From the NCBI GenBank assembly GCA_046727175.1, contig JBKPCD010000120.1, positions 1-64,000 of the forward strand: a stretch of DNA of 64,000 bases. The letters are read 5' to 3'. The stretch comes from JBKPCD01 sp046727175 (GTDB lineage Bacteria > Acidobacteriota > Vicinamibacteria > Vicinamibacterales > 2-12-FULL-66-21). The notes beneath the pieces were generated by a model, which saw only the letters and a list, made by a program, of their open reading frames with translations, did no database searches and was not told the DNA's origin. Position 1 is the stretch's first letter. Every line of letters begins with the position of its first letter. Both the position numbers and the translations under genes were made by a program. Below are positions 8,386 to 16,276 of this stretch, in pieces.

Positions 8386-8498
8386 ATTGCGGATTGGAGA
8401 TTGACGGATTGTCGATTGCAGATTGGTGAGTTGATCCCACAACAATCCTCACTCTGTAATTCGTCAACCGGCAATCTTCAGTCCGCACTCTGCAATCG
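8386..8498. repeat. GCGGATTG/GAGATTG word inverted repeat between speA and the M28 gene (word family F)
   Basis: The left arm 8386-8433 is built of words such as GCGGATTGGAGATTGACGG and GCAGATTGG; the right arm 8444-8498 is the reverse-complement type (AATCCTCACTCTG, CGTCAACCGGCAATCTTCAG, CACTCTGCAATCG). It fills the gap between two convergent genes and could act as a bidirectional terminator-like hairpin. There is no T-run suited to speA. Confidence 0.7.
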
Positions 8499-8500
8499 AT

Positions 8501-10234
8501 CTATTTTTTCAGCATCTCCTCGCGCTTCGCCCTGAATTCATTTCCGGGCTTCCATTCAGGATATTTCTCCGCATCCGCAACCCGGTAGCCAACGGCCAGC
8601 AGCAGCTGCGCATCGTCGACGGCGCCGGTCAGATCCCAGTCCGGCTTCACCTCGTCGGACGGCGCGTGATAGTCGTGGTCGACGTATTCCTTGCGTTTTC
8701 GGGCACCGTAGTCGGCAGGCTTGCCGAGGAACTCGACACCAGGATTCGGGTAAAGGGCAGGCACGCCCTGCTTCGCGAAGTTGAAGTGATCGGAACGATA
8801 GTAGAACCCCTTCTCTGGCTCGGGATCGGGACGCAGGGTGCGGCCCTGTTCGGCGGCGGCGTCACGCAGGTAATCGTCGAGATCTGACGCGCCGATGCCT
8901 ACGACCGTGATGTCCTTCGTTCGCCCCCACTGATTGACTTCGTCCATGTTGATGTTCGCAAGCGTTTTCGCCAGCGGATAAATCGGCGTGACGGAGTAGT
9001 ACTGCGAGCCGAGGAGCCCCTGTTCTTCGGCAGTGACCGCCAGGAACAGGATGGATCGCTTGGGCGGCGGCTGCGTCTGCGTGAACGCGCGGGCGATCTC
9101 CAGCAGTGAAGCCACGCCTGACGCGTTGTCGAGGGCGCCGTTGTAAATCTTGTCACCGTTGACCGGTGCGCCCACCCCCAGATGATCCCAGTGCGCGGTG
9201 TAGATGACGTACTCGTCCCTGCCCTGGGGATCGGTGCCTTCCAGCTTTGCGACGACGTTGCGTGAATCGACGGTCCGAAGCCTGTTCCTGACCGCAAGCG
9301 AGGCCTGCAGGCCGAGCGGAACCGGCTTGAACTCACGCGTGATGGCCTGCTTCTTGAGCGCATCGAAGTCCTGGCCGGCCATCGCCAGAATCTTCTTCGC
9401 CGTATCGAGCGTGATCCAGCCTTCGATTGCCGCGCGCCCCATGTTCCTGTCGGGCGTCACGAGGTCGAACTTCTCTTCGAGATTTCCCTGCACCACGGTG
9501 AACGGATAACCTGCCGGTCCGGTCTCGTGCACGATCAGCACGCCCGCGGCGCCCTTGCGCGCACCCTCTTCGAACTTGTAGGTCCAGCGGCCGTAGTAGG
9601 TCATCGCGTTGCCGCTGAACAGCTTCGGATCGAGCTTCGACGGGTCCGCCGGATCGGGAACGGCCGGATCGTTCACGAGGACCATGATGGTCTTGCCCGT
9701 GACGTCGAGACCCTTGAAGTCGTCCCATTTGTACTCGGGCGCCTCCACGCCGTAGCCGGCGAAGACGATCTCCGACCGGTCGATTGCAGCGCTGTCAGCG
9801 ACATGCTTCGTCCAGGCGACGACATCATCGCGCCATTTGAACGTTTGCTTCTGCGTACCCTTGGCGATCGTCAGCGGTTGGGTTGCGGTACCTGTGATGC
9901 CGACGAGTGGCACTTTCTGTACGTAGGTGCCGTCGGTATTACCCGGTTTGAGTCCCAGCTTCTTGAATTCGTCCTCCAGATACTTGACGGTGAGCTCTTC
10001 GCCTTTGGTCCCCGGCGCCCGTCCTTCGAATTCGTCTGCTGAGAGAACCTTGGTGCGGTCCAGGATGGCCTGAGGAGCGATCTTCGGAAAGTTCGAAAAA
10101 CGAATCTTCGCTACAGCCGATGATGTGGCGGCACCCTTACCCGCAGTGGCGGAGGAAGACGTTTGTTCCGACTGACTATCACAGGATGAGGCAAGAAGCG
10201 CGGCGACCAGCAGCGCAGGAAGCGATCTCATCAT
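8501..10234 (-). CDS. M28 family zinc aminopeptidase, lipoprotein, with PA insert
   Basis: This 577-aa protein starts with a lipoprotein signal (lipobox LLASSC, Cys at about 18) followed by a Ser/Thr-rich linker. A PA-type insert is inferred at about 140-300. The co-catalytic zinc ligands of peptidase family M28 are visible: His in TAHWDHLG, Asp in GALDNASG, the Glu pair in TAEEQGLLG, Asp in YRSDHF and His in DYHAPSDE. It probably removes N-terminal residues from peptides at the cell envelope. An internal second Met allows a start one codon later. It ends next to the word hairpin at 8386-8498, convergent with speA. Confidence 0.93.
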   Translation of the reverse strand: MMRSLPALLVAALLASSCDSQSEQTSSSATAGKGAATSSAVAKIRFSNFPKIAPQAILDRTKVLSADEFEGRAPGTKGEELTVKYLEDEFKKLGLKPGNTDGTYVQKVPLVGITGTATQPLTIAKGTQKQTFKWRDDVVAWTKHVADSAAIDRSEIVFAGYGVEAPEYKWDDFKGLDVTGKTIMVLVNDPAVPDPADPSKLDPKLFSGNAMTYYGRWTYKFEEGARKGAAGVLIVHETGPAGYPFTVVQGNLEEKFDLVTPDRNMGRAAIEGWITLDTAKKILAMAGQDFDALKKQAITREFKPVPLGLQASLAVRNRLRTVDSRNVVAKLEGTDPQGRDEYVIYTAHWDHLGVGAPVNGDKIYNGALDNASGVASLLEIARAFTQTQPPPKRSILFLAVTAEEQGLLGSQYYSVTPIYPLAKTLANINMDEVNQWGRTKDITVVGIGASDLDDYLRDAAAEQGRTLRPDPEPEKGFYYRSDHFNFAKQGVPALYPNPGVEFLGKPADYGARKRKEYVDHDYHAPSDEVKPDWDLTGAVDDAQLLLAVGYRVADAEKYPEWKPGNEFRAKREEMLKK

Positions 10235-10303
10235 CTACGCATTGTACCGTGCGCCGCGATGCCCGAACCAGCACGTGGGATGTTCTCGCTGCGGCCCAGA
10301 ACC

Positions 10304-10361
10304 TACAGGAGATCAGGAGCTGAGGAGAAATCAGGAAGCTCTTCTCGTCTCCTGATCGCTT
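10304..10361. repeat. AGGAGATCAGGAG word hairpin (word family B)
   Basis: The left arm ACAGGAGATCAGGAGCTGAGG (10304 on) pairs with CTCTTCTCGTCTCCTGATCG (to 10358). The same word builds the hairpins at 16162-16232 and 32254-32434. It lies between the TM2 gene 3' end and the M28 gene 5' end, both on the minus strand. Confidence 0.65.
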
Positions 10362-10387
10362 GTTTCATTTGCGGCACGACGAAGCGA

Positions 10388-10407
10388 ACCGACCTACCGA
10401 ACTACCG
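10388..10407. repeat. CCGACCTACCGAACTACCG fragment (word family H, inverted orientation)
   Basis: Short run of the reverse complement of the GGTAGCTC/GGTGGCTC 8-nt word seen at 35695-35765 and 55339-55363; a plus-orientation trace (GTGGCTCGG) follows at about 10425. Confidence 0.45.
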
Positions 10408-10441
10408 TATACCGTGGAGTGGAAGTGGCTCGGCCTTTCGA

Positions 10442-10651
10442 TCAGCTGACTGCGTTCTTGATCCTCGCGCGGCGATACGCAGTAATTGCCGCGATCACGT
10501 GACAGATCCAGCCGAGCGTCCCACCCGACCCAATCCACAGCCCGGGTGTGATGATCAGCCAGAAGATCCCGCGCAGAAAGTCTCCGTTGTAGAACTGCCC
10601 GATGCCAGGAATGATCAGGCTCAGAACGGCTGCCGTTCCCGGATTGCGCAT
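10442..10651 (-). CDS. Small TM2-domain-like membrane protein
   Basis: This 69-aa protein has the signature of TM2/DUF5683-type proteins: SLIIPGIGQFYNGD, then a second hydrophobic helix and a basic C-terminus (YRRARIK). Two membrane helices are predicted; the function of the family is unknown. The ATG lies only five bases after a GC-rich family L hairpin, and no Shine-Dalgarno sequence is visible in between, so the mRNA may be leaderless from within the repeat or depend on it. It is followed by a family B hairpin. Confidence 0.8.
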   Translation of the reverse strand: MRNPGTAAVLSLIIPGIGQFYNGDFLRGIFWLIITPGLWIGSGGTLGWICHVIAAITAYRRARIKNAVS

Positions 10652-10806
10652 TGTTAACCGGGGGACTTTGTCCGCCGGACCCCCATAGGCACCCCACCGC
10701 GCGCAGTCCGCGCGGCGGGGGGCCGCTACACGCTCGCTCGCGGGGGCCCCTACGCCCCGCTCCGCTCGCGTGGCTCATTCGCTGCGCTCGTTCGCTCGCG
10801 CACGCA
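10652..10806 (-). repeat. GC-rich family L element, full copy 1
   Basis: Read on the minus strand, the element runs from GCGAACGAGCGCAGCGAATG, through GGAGCGGAGCGGGGC and a hairpin module (GCGCGGCGGGG with CCCCACCGCGC), to GGACAAAGTCCCCCGGT, then the TM2 start codon. A closely related copy in the opposite orientation lies at 26262-26406. In both copies the GGACAAAGTCCCCCGGT end faces the start codon of the next gene (5 bp away here, 18 bp there). It also follows the ferritin stop codon. Confidence 0.85.
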
Positions 10807-10811
10807 CTAAT

Positions 10812-11330
10812 TCAATTACGTGTCGCCGCCGCGGGCGCTTCGATCGCCGTACGAGTACCCAGTTCGCGATCCATGTCGAGCAGCGACGACGGATCGTCGC
10901 CAATCAGGTGAAACTTCGCCACGATCTCACGCGCCGTCTTTTCCTCCTCGACCTGCTCCGTCAGAAACCACTGCAGCTCGGCGACCGCCGCAAACGCCTT
11001 CTCGTTGAACGCCGTCTCGTACAGCGTATCGATCTGGCGGCTGACTTCCTGCTCCTGCGCGAGCGCGCGTTCGAAGACGTCCGCGAGCGACGAGAACGTC
11101 TGTCGCGGTTGCTCGAGGGGCTTCAGCTCGACCTGTTCGTCTCTCGCCAGAATGAAGTCGAACAGCTTCATCGCGTGCATGTACTCTTCCTGACTCTGCG
11201 ACCTCAACCAGCGTGCGGCCCCCGCGAACTTCTGCCGCTCGCACCACGCCGACATTGCGAGGTACGCATACGACGCGCTCAGCTCCGAGTTGATCTGCTG
11301 GTTGATGGCTTCGACGACGCGAACGTTCAT
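10812..11330 (-). CDS. ftnA: Ferritin
   Basis: This 172-aa protein has the four-helix ferritin fold and normal bacterial length. Ferroxidase-centre residues are all present: Glu16 (NSELSASY), Glu49 and His52 (EEYMHA), Glu93 (AQEQEV) and Gln126 (TEQVEEE). It should store iron as ferric oxide in the cytoplasm and assemble into a 24-mer. No haem-binding Met typical of bacterioferritin was recognised, so ferritin (FtnA type) is preferred. The C-terminal 20 residues extend past the fold. A family L element follows the stop directly. Confidence 0.95.
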   Translation of the reverse strand: MNVRVVEAINQQINSELSASYAYLAMSAWCERQKFAGAARWLRSQSQEEYMHAMKLFDFILARDEQVELKPLEQPRQTFSSLADVFERALAQEQEVSRQIDTLYETAFNEKAFAAVAELQWFLTEQVEEEKTAREIVAKFHLIGDDPSSLLDMDRELGTRTAIEAPAAATRN

Positions 11331-11365
11331 CTAGTTTCTCCTTGCACGAGCGGGCCACGGCGAGC

Positions 11366-11550
11366 CGGCTCTGGGCTCATGGCTCTTGGCTCTCGGCCGC
11401 GCCAAAACTTCTCGAGTCCATGTCGAGGCGAATTTCATCAGTCTATTGATTCACGCCAGCCTGCGAAACCAGTTTCGCGGAAACTGTGCTGAAAGCATTC
11501 GGCACTTGGGTTTAGATCTGGCCCAAAGCCCAAGCCCAAAGCCGCACGCC
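11366..11550. repeat. GGCTCTTGGC word palindrome without a gene (word family A)
   Basis: The left arm 11366-11397 carries GGCTCTGGGCTCATGGCTCT and GGCTCTTGGC; the right arm 11507-11550 is the opposite strand type (GGCCCAAAGCCCAAGCCCAAAGCC). The 13-mer GGCTCATGGCTCT (11374-11386) is identical to 21690-21702 beside the S23-type gene, and GGCTCTTGGC occurs at 11381, 13435 and 21746. The roughly 110 nt between the arms have no coding potential. Confidence 0.75.
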
Positions 11551-11553
11551 AGT

Positions 11554-12693
11554 CTACCGATCCACGCCAAACAGGAGAAACGACGTCCGCTGAGTCGGAC
11601 TGAAGTTGTCATCGCTCGCCAGGATGAGCGACCGCCGACCGTCGTGCAACCGTGGGCCGAACGCCATCGCCTCGAAGTTCTCGAGGTGTGCGAGCGCCGG
11701 GCTCAAGCCGGTCACCTGCGAGAGATCGAGCAGCAGTGTCTTCTTCACCGGCGTGATCGACGCGTTCGTCAGCGATTCGAGCCCTGACACGTCAGACGCG
11801 CCGGACAGCGTCGTCCGGAACAGCCTGATTCGATTCGCGCCTTTCTCCTTTTGATCCTTTTCGGCGACGTAGCTTCGCTCGAGCGCGAGCAGATCCGTGT
11901 TGCTCGTCGCAATCAACTCGACGAGGCCGTTGATCGACGTGTCGGGCGCGTAGTCCTCGCGCACGATGGGTTCGAGCAAATAGACGAACTCGCGCGCGGG
12001 CTCGTACGTGCCGTTGCGCCGCACGTATTCGAGGATTCGTACCGGCGCGCCGTGATCGAACGTCGCCGGTTCACCGTCCTGAACGAGCGGGCTCTCCAGT
12101 GCCGTGAAGAGTCGGCCGCCGCCGGGCACTACGGCCAGGCTCTCGAAGGCCGCATTCGGACGCGCGCCGTGCGTGAGCGGTCCCGTTGGCGTTGGCAGAT
12201 ACCGATTACGGACTTCGAGTTGCCGGACGAACCGGCCATTCCGCGTGTACTCGACGAGCGCCGGCGGAATGCGCGGTTCGCGACTGCCGGAGCCCTCGGA
12301 CGCAATCAGCAGGTTCCCGTCTCGCAGGATTGCCACGCCTTCTGCATCGAGCCTCGCTGGCGCGCGCGGGTCGCGCGCCAAATACGTTACGTCGAGAGGG
12401 CTCACGGTGAACGGCGGCTCCTCGCGTACCTCGAATCGGTACACGCGAACATCGGTGTTGTCGTCGGAGACTCCTACGAGCTCGTGTCCGCCACCTATCG
12501 TCGCCAATCCGGAGATGCCGCCGAAGCGCGGCCCGTTACCCGGCGGAAACCGCGTCAGCGACGGAATATCGTATTCCCCGACGAGCCGCAGCGCGCCGAT
12601 TTCGGTCAGGCGATTGGGTACGATCGCCGCGCGGGTCGTCGGGCCGCACGAGCACAGAAGGATTCCCGAGAAGATGAAAGACGCGCGCCGCAC
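11554..12693 (-). CDS. Phytase-like (esterase-like) secreted lipoprotein
   Basis: This 379-aa protein has a lipoprotein signal (LLCSCGP) and matches the 'esterase-like activity of phytase' family (PF13449), a beta-propeller-like secreted domain. Supporting segments are GGISGLA near the start, LDAEGVAIL, NAAFESLAVVPGG and the C-terminal NFEAMAFGP, which are characteristic of the family. Substrate and activity are not certain; the name derives from homology to phytase propellers. It lies 15 bp downstream of the pseudouridine synthase gene on the same strand, so they are probably co-transcribed. Its stop codon abuts a word-family-A arm. Confidence 0.85.
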   Translation of the reverse strand: MRRASFIFSGILLCSCGPTTRAAIVPNRLTEIGALRLVGEYDIPSLTRFPPGNGPRFGGISGLATIGGGHELVGVSDDNTDVRVYRFEVREEPPFTVSPLDVTYLARDPRAPARLDAEGVAILRDGNLLIASEGSGSREPRIPPALVEYTRNGRFVRQLEVRNRYLPTPTGPLTHGARPNAAFESLAVVPGGGRLFTALESPLVQDGEPATFDHGAPVRILEYVRRNGTYEPAREFVYLLEPIVREDYAPDTSINGLVELIATSNTDLLALERSYVAEKDQKEKGANRIRLFRTTLSGASDVSGLESLTNASITPVKKTLLLDLSQVTGLSPALAHLENFEAMAFGPRLHDGRRSLILASDDNFSPTQRTSFLLFGVDR

Positions 12694-12708
12694 TGGAAAA
12701 GCAAAATT

Positions 12709-13458
12709 CTACCAAGGGTACTGCTCGAACGCGGCGCGGACCTCTTCACGGGACACTTCTCTCCACTGGCCGGGTTGCAGCGAACCGAGTTCGATCCCGC
12801 CGAACGCCACACGCAGCAGACGCGTAACCTCGTGACCGACGCTGGTGAACAGGCGTCGGATCTCGCGGTTCTTTCCCTCGGCCAGTTCGACGATAACGTG
12901 CGTTTCCCGGCGTGACCGTTTGCGTACGTGCACGCGCTCGGCGCGGACTCCTTCGAGGCCGGCCTCCATTCGCTGCACCTTCTCGTCGGACACGGCGCCG
13001 CGAGCGGTGACCACGTAACGGCGGACGATCGCGTTGGCGGGATCGGTCAGCCAGTTGGCGAGTCGCGTGTCCGTCGTACACAACAGCAGACCCGTGCTCG
13101 CGAGATCGAGCCGGCCGATCGCGACGAGTCCCTGGGCGTGCGAGCCAAGCGCGTCGAACACCGTCCTGCGTCCCTGTGGATCGCGCTTCGTCGTGACGAT
13201 CCCGCGCGGTTTGTGGAAGGCAATCGTTCGCCAGGGTCTCGACGACGGACGACGGCCGTCTACCGCAATCGCGGTGTCGTCCGGGTTGACGAGACGCGCG
13301 GGATCGAGCACGGGCCGTCCGGCAACCGTGACGCGGCCTGCTTCGATCAACCCACGCGCCTCGCTTCTCGACGCGAGCCGAAGCTTGGACAGCGCGCGAT
13401 CGAGACGAACGCGCGAACCAGCCTCTCGGCTCGAGGCTCTTGGCTTTTGGCGCGACAT
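12709..13458 (-). CDS. RsuA/RluB/E/F family pseudouridine synthase
   Basis: The 249-aa protein has an N-terminal S4 RNA-binding domain (starting VRLDRALSKL) and a pseudouridine synthase domain with the catalytic Asp in GRLDLASTGLL. KNREIRR and TRLLRV are further family motifs. It isomerises a uridine in rRNA; whether 16S or 23S cannot be decided. The ATG at 13458 was chosen over an upstream TTG (13485). The first 15 residues (MSRQKPRASSREAGS) are encoded by a word-family-A arm, so the ancestral start may lie closer to the S4 domain. It is followed at 15 bp by the phytase-like gene. Confidence 0.9.
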   Translation of the reverse strand: MSRQKPRASSREAGSRVRLDRALSKLRLASRSEARGLIEAGRVTVAGRPVLDPARLVNPDDTAIAVDGRRPSSRPWRTIAFHKPRGIVTTKRDPQGRRTVFDALGSHAQGLVAIGRLDLASTGLLLCTTDTRLANWLTDPANAIVRRYVVTARGAVSDEKVQRMEAGLEGVRAERVHVRKRSRRETHVIVELAEGKNREIRRLFTSVGHEVTRLLRVAFGGIELGSLQPGQWREVSREEVRAAFEQYPW

Positions 13459-13560
13459 CAGTAACCGCGTAGCGGATGATTTCAACGTTCTCGCACCCAG
13501 TCGCTGCGACTACGAGCAAGGCCTAAAGCCGCGAGCCGTAAGCTTGAGCCGTCTCGAGCC
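13422..13560. repeat. GGCTCGAGGCTCTTGGC word palindrome (word family A)
   Basis: The left arm 13422-13457 (CCTCTCGGCTCGAGGCTCTT, then GGCTTTTGG) faces the right arm 13517-13560 (CAAGGCCTAAAGCCGCGAGC, then TTGAGCCGTCTCGAGCC). The arms are reverse-complement in type and about 60 nt apart. The left arm lies inside the N-terminal codons of the pseudouridine synthase. There is no gene between the arms. Confidence 0.75.
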
Positions 13561-13594
13561 TAACCTTTCACGCTGCGCCATCGTCCTATCCTCC

Positions 13595-16105
13595 ATGTCA
13601 TGGACTGATTTTCGTCGCGATCTGATCTATTCGCTGCGCTCGCTTCGCCGGAGCCCGGGGTTCACCATTGTCGCGCTCCTGACGCTCGGGCTCGGGATCG
13701 GCGCCAACACCGCCATCTTCAGCATCGTCGACGCCGTGCTGCTGCGGCCGCTGCCGTTTCACGACGCGGATCGGCTCGTCTTTCTGTGGTCGACCGGTCC
13801 TTCGTCGCAACGCGACTCCCTGACGCCGGCGCGCCTGAGAGACTTCGCCGAGCAGATGACGACGGTAACAGCAATCGCCAGTCTCAGTCATCTCTCGGTG
13901 AATCTCACCGATGCTGGAGATCCCGAAGGCGTCAGCGCCTCGAGCGTATCGTCCGGTTTCTTCGACGTGCTGGGCGTTGCCCCTCTCATCGGGGATACGT
14001 TTCACACGTCCTCCACCCCACCGCGCGGGACTACGGACCGCGGGAACCCAGGCTCGCGAGTCGATCAGCGCGACGTCGTGTTGAGCTACGGACTCTGGAC
14101 CCGTCGATTCGCCGCCGACCCGACGATCGTGGGCCGGGACATCACGATCAACGGAACGTCGCGTCGCGTCGTAGCTGTCATGCCGTCAGAGTTTCAGTGG
14201 CCCGCCATAACGTCGAGGAGCACGAGCAATGCGCCGGCACCAGAGCTCTGGCTGCCGGGTAATCACCAGGACGTGCCGCGGACTCCGAAGGATGACCCGA
14301 CCGAGGACCTCGCGACGCGGCGCGGAGGCAGTTACCTTCGCGCCGTCGCCCGCCTCGCAGACGGCGTCTCGACAGCGCAGGCGCAGCGCGAAGCGGAGGC
14401 GATTGCGACGCGATTGGCCGCTCTGCATCCGACCGATGAGGGCGGTCGGAGCGCCGCGCTCCAGCCAATCCGTGATCAACTGTTCGGAACGGTCGAGCGG
14501 CCGCTGCTCATCCTGCTCGGGGCTGTCGGGTTCGTGCTGGCAATTGCCTGCGCCAACGCAGCCAGCCTGCTGCTCGGACGCGCGGCCATTCGTCGGAAGG
14601 AAATCGCGGTGCGCCTGGCACTCGGCGCCGGCCGCGCGCGGCTCGTTCGTCAGCTGCTCACGGAAGCCACGATTCTCGCGTTCGGCGGCGCGTGCTTCGG
14701 GCTGCTGCTGGCCTGGTGGGGCAAGACGTGGCTCGTGGCCGCCGCGCCCGCAGGCATCCTGCGCGTGGATGACGCCGCGATCGACGGACGCGTGCTGGCC
14801 TTCACCACGATGGTTGCGCTCGCGACCGGCATACTATTCGGGATCGTTCCGGCCCTGCAGGCCTCGACCGGCGCGCTGAACGAGGATTTGGCCGAGGGCA
14901 GCACACGGATGTCGGCGACGCGGAGAACGGGGCGTTCCCGCGATCTGCTCGTGGTCGCGGAAATCTCCGTCGCGTTGGTCCTGCTCCTCGGTGCCGGGCT
15001 CCTGTTGCGGAGCTTCATCGCGCTGTCGCGCGTCGATACGGGCATTGCTGCTCGAAACCTGCTGACGTTCGATATCGTGCTCAGAGGACGCGCGTACGAC
15101 AGCGATCAGTCACGGCTGTCGTTCTACAACGAGGTCCTGCGATCGCTGAGCGGACTGCCTGGTGTGAGCGCAGCCGCCGGCGCGGTGACGTTGCCGATCG
15201 GCGGCGACAATTTCGGAACCGGCGTTCAGATCGAAGGATGGCCGATACCGAGGCCCGGACAGGAGCCGCGGGCTGGGTACCGCATCGTGACGCCCAACTA
15301 CTTCCGGACGATGGGCATTCCCATCAGAGCCGGACGCGACTTTCGCGATTCGGACACGAGAGACAGCGCGCCTGTCGTGATCGTCAACGAAACGTTCGCC
15401 CGCCAATGGCCGGGTCGCGATGCGATCGGGCGTCGCGTCCGTTTTGGACCCGACGACTCCGATCCCTGGATGACGGTGATCGGCATCGTGGGTGACGTGC
15501 GTCACCAGGGACCAGCCACGCCGCCGGTACCCGAAATCTACGAGCCAGCGGCCCGGCGACCGTTCAGCGGGATGACGTTCGTGATCCGCACGGCCGGAGC
15601 GTCCGAAACGCTCGCAACGCCGATCCGCAAGGTGATCGCCCAGCTCGATCCTGCCCAACCCATGACCCGTCCCACCTCGATGGATGAACACCTGGCGCGA
15701 TCGCTCGCGAGGCCGCGATTCCTGTCCACGCTCGTGGCCGGCTTCGCCGCGCTCGCATTGACGCTCTCCGTCGTAGGCATTTACGGGATCATGTCGTACT
15801 CGGTCGCGCAGAGGACGCGCGAGATTGCGATTCGAACGGCGCTCGGCGCGCAACCTGGCGACGTGATGCGGCTCGTGCTCTCGAAAGCGCTCCAATTGTC
15901 CGTCGTAGGTAGCGCAATCGGCTTGACCGCGGCCGCATCGCTGACGCGCGTCCTCTCGTCGCAGCTGTTCGGCGTGACCGCCAGCGATCCGCTCACGCAT
16001 CTCGTCGTCGTCGGTCTTCTCCTTGTCCTCGCGCTCGTCGCGGGCGCCGTCCCGGCCTGGCGCGCGCTGCGCATCGAAAGCGCGTCGGCGTTGCGATTCA
16101 GTTAG
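13595..16105 (+). CDS. ADOP-type ABC transporter permease (MacB/FtsX, duplicated)
   Basis: This 836-aa protein has two FtsX-type halves. Each has a periplasmic MacB core; there is one N-terminal helix (GFTIVALLTLGLGIGANTAIFS), three central helices around AIACANAASLLLGRAAIRRKEIAVRLALGAGR, and three C-terminal helices with IMSYSVAQRTREIAIRTALGAQ. The family is known as acidobacterial duplicated orphan permeases and is usually found without its own ATPase, as here. Cargo is unknown; MacB relatives couple ATP use to envelope export. The ATG at 13595 was chosen for the family N-terminus (WTDFRRDLIYSLRSLRRSPG); the frame is open far upstream, antisense to the pseudouridine synthase. Confidence 0.92.
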   Translation: MSWTDFRRDLIYSLRSLRRSPGFTIVALLTLGLGIGANTAIFSIVDAVLLRPLPFHDADRLVFLWSTGPSSQRDSLTPARLRDFAEQMTTVTAIASLSHLSVNLTDAGDPEGVSASSVSSGFFDVLGVAPLIGDTFHTSSTPPRGTTDRGNPGSRVDQRDVVLSYGLWTRRFAADPTIVGRDITINGTSRRVVAVMPSEFQWPAITSRSTSNAPAPELWLPGNHQDVPRTPKDDPTEDLATRRGGSYLRAVARLADGVSTAQAQREAEAIATRLAALHPTDEGGRSAALQPIRDQLFGTVERPLLILLGAVGFVLAIACANAASLLLGRAAIRRKEIAVRLALGAGRARLVRQLLTEATILAFGGACFGLLLAWWGKTWLVAAAPAGILRVDDAAIDGRVLAFTTMVALATGILFGIVPALQASTGALNEDLAEGSTRMSATRRTGRSRDLLVVAEISVALVLLLGAGLLLRSFIALSRVDTGIAARNLLTFDIVLRGRAYDSDQSRLSFYNEVLRSLSGLPGVSAAAGAVTLPIGGDNFGTGVQIEGWPIPRPGQEPRAGYRIVTPNYFRTMGIPIRAGRDFRDSDTRDSAPVVIVNETFARQWPGRDAIGRRVRFGPDDSDPWMTVIGIVGDVRHQGPATPPVPEIYEPAARRPFSGMTFVIRTAGASETLATPIRKVIAQLDPAQPMTRPTSMDEHLARSLARPRFLSTLVAGFAALALTLSVVGIYGIMSYSVAQRTREIAIRTALGAQPGDVMRLVLSKALQLSVVGSAIGLTAAASLTRVLSSQLFGVTASDPLTHLVVVGLLLVLALVAGAVPAWRALRIESASALRFS

Positions 16106-16161
16106 GCAACGCGCCGTCTGCCCGGGTTTCCACCGGTCATCCTTTCCCGGGACGCCGGTTG

Positions 16162-16232
16162 TAACAGGAGACCAGAGACCAGGAGCGAAATTCTTTGCAT
16201 AGCTCTTCTCCTGATCTCCTGATCTCCTGTTA
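16162..16232. repeat. AGGAGACCAGAG word hairpin (word family B)
   Basis: The left arm 16162-16185 (TAACAGGAGACCAGAGACC, AGGAG) pairs with the right arm 16208-16232 (CTCCTGATCTCCTGATCTCC, TGTTA) around a 22-nt AT-rich loop. It lies 56 bp after the upstream permease stop and 44 bp before the next permease start, so it may reduce read-through between the two. Confidence 0.75.
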
Positions 16233-16276
16233 AATCTGACGTGGAATCGTGCAGGTTCAACCGAGGAGTCGATCAC

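Noticed and set aside
13034..13594. N-terminal extension of the first ADOP permease
   Set aside because: The residues are antisense to the pseudouridine synthase gene and unlike any ADOP N-terminus.
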